Shown here: one piece after another, positions 57,606 to 64,000 of the stretch
Numbering within the stretch: the stretch's first letter is position 1
How the letters are laid out: the number at the start of each line of letters is the position of its first letter
Origin: Hanleya hanleyi
Taxonomy: Eukaryota; Mollusca; Polyplacophora; Lepidopleurida; Hanleyidae
Direction: 5' to 3'
DNA: 64,000 bases
Assembly: GCA_036873755.1 (NCBI GenBank)
Contig: JAVTVY010039242.1
Span: 62,001 to 126,000 of the forward strand
Program-made: the position numbers and the translations under genes
The notes under the pieces: model-generated
Seen by the model: only the letters and a program-made list of their open reading frames with translations
What the model was told of the DNA's origin: nothing
Database searches by the model: none

Positions 57606-57896
57606 AAATTTGCCGACAGGGATATTACGGCTCGTACTGTACCGATATCTGTGGCCATTGCGCTAATGCTGGACAGTGTGACAAGATAACAGGCCAATGT
57701 GAATCTGGATGTACTAGCGGATTCCTGCCTCCGTTTTGTCGATCAAAACTATCAGAAACTTGTCCCAAGAATTACTATGGTCCCTATTGCACTGATGTTT
57801 GTGGTCATTGCGCCAACGGAGATCAGTGCGACAAGACAACAGGAACATGCTCCAACGGGTGTAGTGATGGTTTCGTACGACCATTTTGTCAATCAG
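57606..57896 (+). CDS. Multiple EGF-like (MEGF/SRF-type) exon, two repeats
   Basis: Acceptor CTTATAACCAG, donor TCAG|GTAATC, 291 nt, phase 1 at both ends. Encodes two similar repeats: CRQGYYGSYCTDICGHCANA ... GQCESGCTSGFLPPFC, then CPKNYYGPYCTDVCGHCANG ... GTCSNGCSDGFVRPFC. The spacing C-x5-G-x2-C-x3-CGxC-x3-x2-C-x5-G-x-C-x2-GC-x2-GF-x3-FC is that of EGF/laminin-EGF repeats in multiple EGF-like and class F scavenger receptors. These are cell-surface proteins that bind ligands or apoptotic and microbial surfaces. The frames that an ATG-based search gives here (57699-57947) are wrong-frame shadows. Confidence 0.85.
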
Positions 57897-58520
57897 GTAA
57901 TCACACAATTAAAGCAATATCTTTACTTGCTGAGTTTTAGGCCTTGAAACCTGATGTTCTCGCAACCAGTAAATACTGGTAACCGATCCTATTATACTTA
58001 GATTATTTGGGGCATATTGTATCTCTCGCATATGCGAAAGATTTCAGCAATCGATATTCCTGTGCATAATAGCTCTTTTCGAACGGATAAAAATCAGGAT
58101 ATTAATATGAAATAGAAAATTAGAATATAATGAAACATTATATTGTTAATGGCAGAACACATTCCAAACAACCATCGGCTTGAATGATGTGTTAATTTTA
58201 TTGAGTCCAATATCCACCATCCGTTTGATATAGATAATGTATAATCTCTAAGGTCTATCTTGTATTAAGAAAATGCAATGTCTAAAACAGGAACGCTCAA
58301 TCAAAACATTAGAACGATGTGTTTGAACGGACATCGATACACTTTTATCATGTTATGCAAGTTCCCCACTTGGTGACACCACTGGAAGCACAACCCAAAG
58401 CGCGATCTATGACAAGGAATACATGTTATACATTTTAGAATAATCGATGGAGAACATTCCAATTTATTTAATTTTTTTGAGTATATAAAATGTCAGGACA
58501 ATATATATAATCTTTTCCAG
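57897..58520 (+). other. Intron between EGF exons
   Basis: AT-rich with a polypyrimidine tract and ATCTTTTCCAG at the 3' end. Near 58352 it has TATGCAAGTTCCCCACTTGG and TGACACCACTGGAAGCACAA. A very similar segment follows the next exon near 58996, suggesting duplication of an exon with its downstream intron sequence. Confidence 0.6.
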
Positions 58521-58658
58521 CGTGTCCTGGGCCTTGGTTCGGTGCAAATTGTACTTCCGTGTGTGGTCATTGTGCTGGAGGGGAGAGCTGTGAGCATCGT
58601 CATGGGACATGTGTGAATGGTTGTGAACCAGGGTTTATACCTCCATTCTGTTCCGAGG
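58521..58658 (+). CDS. Multiple EGF-like (MEGF/SRF-type) exon, one repeat
   Basis: Acceptor TAATCTTTTCCAG, donor GAG|G then GTAAGC, 138 nt, phase 1 at both ends. Encodes ACPGPWFGANCTSVCGHCAG, GESCEHRHGTCVNGC and EPGFIPPFCSE. One complete repeat matches both repeats of the previous exon. Symmetric phase-1 exons allow repeat number to grow by exon duplication. No further EGF exon was found to the right in this window, so the 3' part of the gene is outside or not recognised. A frame that reads on past the donor (58559-58816) is an artefact. Confidence 0.85.
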
Positions 58659-60559
58659 GTAAGCTTGAAATGGTGCTGAATCAACGGTCTTGTAACAGAT
58701 TAATATCAGTAACATGTAGGAACTGTGGCAGGTTGAATACAGGCGTAAGATCCGACATTCAGTGGCCGTCGTTCGTGAAAAAACTTTCCTCGTCCATAAT
58801 TGAAAGACTTGATTAAAACGACAATATTATTACCAAAATCAAAGTAGACATAAAATATCAAGATTAAAGTAGAAAGATTCTTGCAGGAGAAAAGCGCTCA
58901 ACAGATCTCGAAGATACGACAGATAACGCTCAATCTAAAAACAATAAAATAAAATAAGAATGATGTTTTTCAAAGGACACCGATAAATTTTATGATGCTA
59001 TGCAAGTTCCCCAATTGGTGACACCACCTGAAGCACAATCCCAAGATACCGGTACAACATTGTGATGTTCGCATCGTCAAATCCGTATCGCTAACGAGTA
59101 TTCAGTTATCTAAATGAACTTTCAAGAGTATAATGTATTTCAGCCAAACTTTTATTGCGGATGTCTGTATGAAGGTCATATGATGAAGACACAATCTACA
59201 AAGCCTAGCGCCATAGATCTAACAGGCTACGACCGTATCTGGCCATCATTTTTCTATCTTTCACCAAATTTGATGAATAAATATTTGAGTGAAAACGCTT
59301 GGTTGTTTGACCTTGCCGAACCAGACTTTCCTATATTCTTCATTGACGCTGTGAAATTCTACTTAGCGAGCGAGATACGTACTCCCCAGACCTTCTGGAA
59401 TATTACTCTGAAGAATGCAATAGTTAATAATGTCGAAGTCGTGGTTGTCCCTCTTGCTATCAACTGGGCGTGAAAGTGTACGAAGATATATGTATAGGTA
59501 TGATGCTCAAGTTGTATAATCGGGTGGTTTCCTAAAATCCAGTGAAGGTGGATATCTTCCCATCAGGGTGTCGCCATCTAAGGATTATCTAGTTTAAGGA
59601 TATTTTCAAATAATGATTGAAGATTGTGAAGGAACAGACTTCGGAATTAAATGAGCGTCTTTAATAGTTCATGCCTATAGTCGTAATCCTAAGAGAACAG
59701 GCATGGATCTGCCAATAGGAGTGGGCATTTTGTACTCATTTGAATCGAATATAATAAGCTATTGGTATATGGTGAGTGACTATGGTGATACCGAATTTCT
59801 CCTGGATAATATTAGGGAGAAAATCAAGTAATTCTATAAGCAAAGGAACATACCATGATTAATGCTTTCTATATGTAGTTGATTGAAGATTAATCGAGTA
59901 ATTGAGGCGGTCAGTTAGGTTCTGAATAGCAATAGGTGAATAAAGAGTAGAAATATTCCCGATGGATTCATTTGTCATTTTGGAAAATTAAACTTTCGAA
60001 CACGAAGAAGGTTTGTTAAAGTGGTGGCGACGTACATGTGTATACATCTTAACATCATTTACACCTGTTGACAGACAATATTAATAATTGAGGAAATTTG
60101 CACTGTAAGACAAGACTGTTATACGACAAACACTGCACTGTTATAAGACAAACATGTCAGTTGACTGGTATATAACAATCGACCAGTCATAAATTGAACA
60201 GATCGACTTTTCACGTTGAGTGTTGGGGGTGGGAGTGGGATGTAATCGAATGCAGAAGTATAAAACGTAAAGTAACAAGCAGCCAGAGGATGCTAGGTCC
60301 CCCGCCAAAATGGCAGCAATATTTATAAGCGTTCTCGGTCTCAGGGGATATACATGAGGGTGGCAACAGCTACTTCACAGGCGTAAGAAGCAGAAGGGTC
60401 TTTCCGCCTTCCCGGGTTTTGAGATCAACTCAGAAAGGCTGACTGAATGTTGATTGCTGCTGTAATATATTTTCCTCGCGGTGTAGCATGAAAATTATGT
60501 AACCAAAATGCAACCCCAAGCAAACTAAATTTGACCAGAATCTAAAGGCATCATCAACC
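58659..60559. other. Downstream of the last EGF exon, no further repeat seen
   Basis: Contains the duplicated intron segment near 58996-59040. An acceptor-like TGTATTTCAG at 59143 opens into the frame described separately. From about 59480 to 60559 no gene or repeat is recognised. Confidence 0.4.
59114..59473 (+). CDS. Hypothetical ORF, 119 residues
   Basis: Open for 360 nt with coding-like composition. It includes SAIDLTGYDRIWPSFFYLSP and NAWLFDLAEPDFPIFFIDAV, and ends VVVVPLAINWA before a stop. There is no EGF or other recognised motif. A good acceptor (TGTATTTCAG, ending 59143) lies inside, but its frame would be phase 0, which does not follow the phase-1 end of the previous EGF exon. It could be an unrelated exon, a mobile-element piece or chance. 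Confidence 0.3.
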   Translation: MNFQEYNVFQPNFYCGCLYEGHMMKTQSTKPSAIDLTGYDRIWPSFFYLSPNLMNKYLSENAWLFDLAEPDFPIFFIDAVKFYLASEIRTPQTFWNITLKNAIVNNVEVVVVPLAINWA

Positions 60560-61859
60560 TATTGCCCCGAAACCAAATTTAGACTTTGCCACCAGGTGTC
60601 ACCACCTGTAGGTGCAAGCCCAAACGACATCTCATGGCATGGTATCGGCATATAAACTTTGAGAAGGATCTGAAGAGGGGCCCTCAAGTTATTGCCGGTA
60701 CTGGATGCCCACCGGTGTTTGTGTTATTTGGGGTGGGTCACATATGAATACCAAATTTGAGAAGAATCTGATGAGCAGTTCCCAAATTATTGCCCGTAAA
60801 CAATCTGTAGGCAGAAGCGGGCAAAATACAATCCCAAGGGACATGGTATCGTGGTGTCATGTTATCTGCATACCAAATTTGAGAAGAATCTGACGAGGGT
60901 CCTCAAGTTATTGCCCGGAACCCAAATTTAGATTTTGACACCAGGTGGCGCCACCTCTAGGCGCAAGTCGGAGAAATGCATTCTCAAGCGACATCTCGTG
61001 CCAAGGTACATTCATATTAAATTTAAGAAGAATCCGATGGGTGGTTCTCAAGTTATTACCCGGAAACAAATTTGTGATTTTGCCACCAGGTGGCAGCACC
61101 TGTGAGTGCAAGTGAGCGAAAGGCAATCCCAAGCAACATCTCCTGGAATGGTACATGCATGCCAAATTTGAGAAGAATCCGATGAGCGTTTCTCATATTA
61201 TTACCCAGAAAGGTAGGGTATTTCAAAGAAATCCGACCAAGTGTTTCTAAGTTATATCACTTGCAGCACGGAATAATGGAATGAAATCTAAGTGAGGCCA
61301 CCTCCGGGCGGATTTTGCTGAAACGCAACACCAACTGACGTTTTGTCGCAAGGAATGCATTTGCCAAATTTCGGAGGAATCCGACAAATCGTTTCGAAAG
61401 TTATCGCTCGCGAAGGATTTGAACAGACATTCACGGACATGCACTGAAGATTGGAACAAGACCCAGTGCCGCCACCTACAGGCAGATCTTACTGAAACGC
61501 AATACCAACCGACGTCTTGTCGCAAAGAATGCAGATGCCAAATTTCGGAGGAATCCGACAAAGCATTTAGGAGTTATCGCTTGCGAATTATTTGAACATA
61601 CATCCACGGACATCCACAGACAAGCACAGAGGAATGGAACAAGAAGCAGTGGCGCCACCTTCAGGCGGATCTTGCCGAAACGCAATACCCACCGACGTCT
61701 TGTCGCAAAGAATGCAGATGCCAAATTTCAGAGGAATCCGATAAAGCATTTGGAAGTTATCGCTTGCGAAGTATTTGAACAGACATCCACGGACATCCAC
61801 GGACACATAGAAGCAAGAACCATTTTAAAGTCCCCGGCCGCGTTGCGGCGGGGGACAAT
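60560..61859 (+). repeat. Two successive tandem arrays ending in a GC hairpin
   Basis: 60590-61210 has units of about 125-150 bp with CACCAGGTGGCGCCACCT, CAAATTTGAGAAGAATC and AGTTATTGCCCGGAA. 61220-61820 has units of about 160-184 bp with AATTTCGGAGGAATCCGACA, TTATCGCTTGCGAA, GACATCCACGGACA and CGACGTCTTGTCGCAAAGAA. It ends CATTTTAAAGTCCCCGGCCG, then CGTTGCGGCGGGGGAC, a strong hairpin. Frames on both strands are repeat translations. This has the layout of a core-repeat mobile element; the left end is not defined. Confidence 0.8.
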
Positions 61860-62750
61860 AAAATGCCATGTATCCTATTTGTACATAAGGGTCGGAACCT
61901 TCGTTATTCGTTTAAATTGCGGCAATGTTGACGGTTTGCTTTGTTTACAAATAGATTGATAGGATTTTGTGCATACCTGTATTTTCTGAGTGACCTTATT
62001 GTATGATACGGGTGGAGCATTTTAGTCGTGCATTTTGCCTCAAATCTGACATGGCTTATGTAAGGCGACATCAATGTACATAAGTATGTCCGCGTTGGAA
62101 ATTAAATTCGTGTCGTGTTACATATGCGATGTCGATATAATGATAATTGAACACCCTCCATTTAATTGAAAAAGATGTATAATGCATTATGGGCTTACGG
62201 AGGGATTACCAGGGTTCACAGCCTCTTTGATTAGATAACACGACGTCCATTTAATTACGATCGTGGGGTGACGCGGTCGGTACAGTGGGAAAGGGAACTC
62301 CTGAAAGCTTTAATTTGGTGTCTCGGGTTACATACAGGACTTTTCACTACGTCAACGGAGAACCGCTTAATAGCTTTTTCAAACTGAATTTGCGTTAAAT
62401 AATTGGACGATTGAATCAACTACCACTTACATTTCTCTAATACCGAAAACGTTTAAGCCGACGGGTAACAGTCAAATAGCGTACACGAAATGCGGAAAAT
62501 GTTTTTCATTATATCTCCTAAACCATTACTGATACAATCTTGAAATTTCACAAGTAAACACATATATATATATTCACTCAATCGTACCGAAAACTAGCGA
62601 TGATTGGCCGAATAGTTTTTTTTTACAAAATTTGGATAACCGTAAATTTCAACATTTGCTAATAATCTAATCTTTCTGGAATCCTTTTATCGGTTCTAGT
62701 GTTTTTCTGTTACGTCATTTGATGACCTACATTCATGTGCAAAGTTCAAC
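61860..62750. other. Unassigned spacer between opposed repeat ends
   Basis: No coding or repeat signal beyond AT-rich runs and a TATATATATA near 62568. Confidence 0.4.
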
Positions 62751-63266
62751 TTAACCCTATCTGGCCTGGACTTTTTGGGACCTGTCCAGTCCTGGGGTGG
62801 GCCATTTCGCCCCCACCCCCTAATTATTTATGTTACCCCTTGAATTAGGGGGCTGAAACTTACCGCACTATATACCCCTGGGTCAAGCTCTACTAGAAAA
62901 TGTACAAAAATCCAAGATACAGTCACAGTGACGTCATTTTCAAAAAAGGTATTTTTTTGAAATTATAATTTAGTAATCTCTCCGCAAAAAACTACAGGAT
63001 AAATTAGTAAAGATTAATCTGATATGAAATAAATAGTTTTTGTTCAGTTTTCCTCCCGGAAAAGCAGGAATTTTTAAGAAAGCTGACGAAAGTATCACTT
63101 TTCTGGTACCCCACGTGGCCACCATTTTGAGTTTACCCATGATCCTCTGCTCGAGGGCTTATGCAAATAGGCTCAAAATGACCTCAATATGATAACATAA
63201 AAAGTCACGGAGTGTCCGCTCTCAATTTTTTGTCGCTCCGGGGATACCCAGGCCTGGTAGGGTCAA
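62751..63266 (+). mobile_element. TTAA-flanked MITE family, copy 8
   Basis: Starts TTAACCCTATCTGGCCTGGA; ends CCCAGGCCTGGTAGGGTCAA, with the right TTAA worn to TCAA. Interior CAGTGACGTCATTTTCAAAA and ACCCATGATCCTCTGC. Confidence 0.85.
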
Positions 63267-63792
63267 AATTCCCAACAGTTTTCGATCTAGGGTCCTTAGT
63301 TGCAAAACTGTGAGTGGCCATATCTAAAAATAAAGTTCCGGCTGAAAATTCAATGACGTGATATTTGTACTATGAGGTACAAATGTACTAAATTACAGAT
63401 ACCCGCAAATTGTAGTTTTTTTTAGAAAAACACACATAGCGCTTTCTACAATGTGTGATATTCAAGGTCAAGGTTATATCGGATCGTTTCATAATTAGCA
63501 CCAAAAGAAAGTCGATATTGTGCTGACCCTTGTATCTTTATTTCTTGACTGTGAGCGTGTTAGTTTCTTAGTAAATGGAAAACGTATTTTTGATATCTGG
63601 ATGCTTACCACTTCAAAAGTCAAGTTCAAGGCCCGAGTTCTGACATAAATGATGACCTTGTGGCATCATTTGGGTCACGTGACCGTATTTTCAGTCTGAT
63701 CGCATCATCCGTTCAAGAGTTGACCACCAAACTTTGCTTTCATATAGAGACGCTCCTGTGGGTAAAAGGTCAAATTTAAAGTCACCTTGTTG
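63267..63792. other. Unassigned spacer
   Basis: No gene or repeat recognised between the MITE and the inverted hairpin end. Confidence 0.4.
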
Positions 63793-64000
63793 TCCTCCGC
63801 CGCAACGCGGCCGGGGACTTTAAAATGGTTCTTGCTTCTATGTGTCCGTGTATGTCCGTGGATGTCTGTTTGAATTTTCCGCAAGCGGTAACTTCCAAAC
63901 TCTTTATTGGATTCTTCCGAAATTCGGCATATGCATTCCTTGCGACAAGACCCCAGTTGGTATTGCTTTTCAGCAACATCTGTCTGAAGGTGGCGCCACT
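63793..64000 (-). repeat. Inverted copy of the core-repeat element end, runs off the window
   Basis: CCGCCGCAACGCGGCCGGGG, ACTTTAAAATGGTTCTTGC and GTGTCCGTGTATGTCCGTGG are the complement of 61800-61859. The tandem core begins again at about 63885 and continues beyond the window. The two copies face each other. Confidence 0.8.

Noticed and set aside
59114..59473. Third EGF-type exon of the receptor
   Set aside because: There is no EGF cysteine pattern, and the internal acceptor leads to the wrong phase.
61247..61959. Overlapping frames on both strands with repeated phrases
   Set aside because: They translate the 160-184 bp tandem array.

Overview
This is eukaryotic nuclear DNA from a marine invertebrate, most likely a mollusc and probably a bivalve. 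The evidence is AT-rich, intron-dominated sequence with no long open frames, very dense short repeats, tRNA- and 5S-derived SINEs ending in the ACGTTAAACC / CTCACTCA tail seen in molluscs, roughly 157-184 bp tandem core repeats followed by GGAC-type microsatellites, a DIRS retrotransposon, and CR1/L2-like LINE remains. The species cannot be fixed from the sequence.

Only one host gene is well supported. It lies on the + strand in short exons with good splice sites. Three exons (34901-34983, 38512-38583, 39057-39147) together encode one cysteine-rich Ly6/uPAR three-finger domain. Two downstream exons (57606-57896, 58521-58658) encode multiple-EGF (MEGF / scavenger-receptor class F) type repeats. 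The phases (1-0, 0-0, 0-1, then 1-1 and 1-1) would allow all five to be spliced into one secreted or cell-surface protein across an intron of about 18.5 kb. Whether they form one gene or two is not settled here. A few other open frames look coding-like but are not recognised.

Layout: 1381-6932 is a decayed DIRS-type tyrosine-recombinase retrotransposon on the - strand, with inverted terminal repeats, the diagnostic internal complementary region, and a tRNA-SINE inside one terminal repeat. 6938-7400 holds a MITE scrap and a LINE 3' end. 9069-10781 is a DNA element carrying GATATCA-word arrays with a second fold-back nested inside it. 11139-13449 is an inverted-repeat element enclosing a broken PIF1-like helicase exon. 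13968-31045 is mostly DNA transposons and palindromic satellites, including two TTAA-flanked elements, a 5S-rRNA-derived SINE and a long fold-back with a MULE-like fold-back nested in it. 34901-39147 is the Ly6 part of the gene, whose first intron contains a LINE fragment split by a 2.67 kb fold-back. 39671-57605 is the large presumed intron, packed with nested MITEs, tandem repeats and a LINE split by a MITE; 2A-like peptide coding lies near its end. 57606-59500 has the EGF exons. 60560-64000 is tandem core-repeat arrays.

The main structural theme is nesting. At several points one insertion can be removed conceptually, leaving one target-site copy, to give an uninterrupted older element (52809-53324 in a LINE; 35271-37940 in another LINE; 29294-29796 against an empty paralogous arm). 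A TTAA-flanked MITE family of about 510 bp occurs at least eight times. A second theme is a set of apparently separate elements built from many copies of one short palindromic word.
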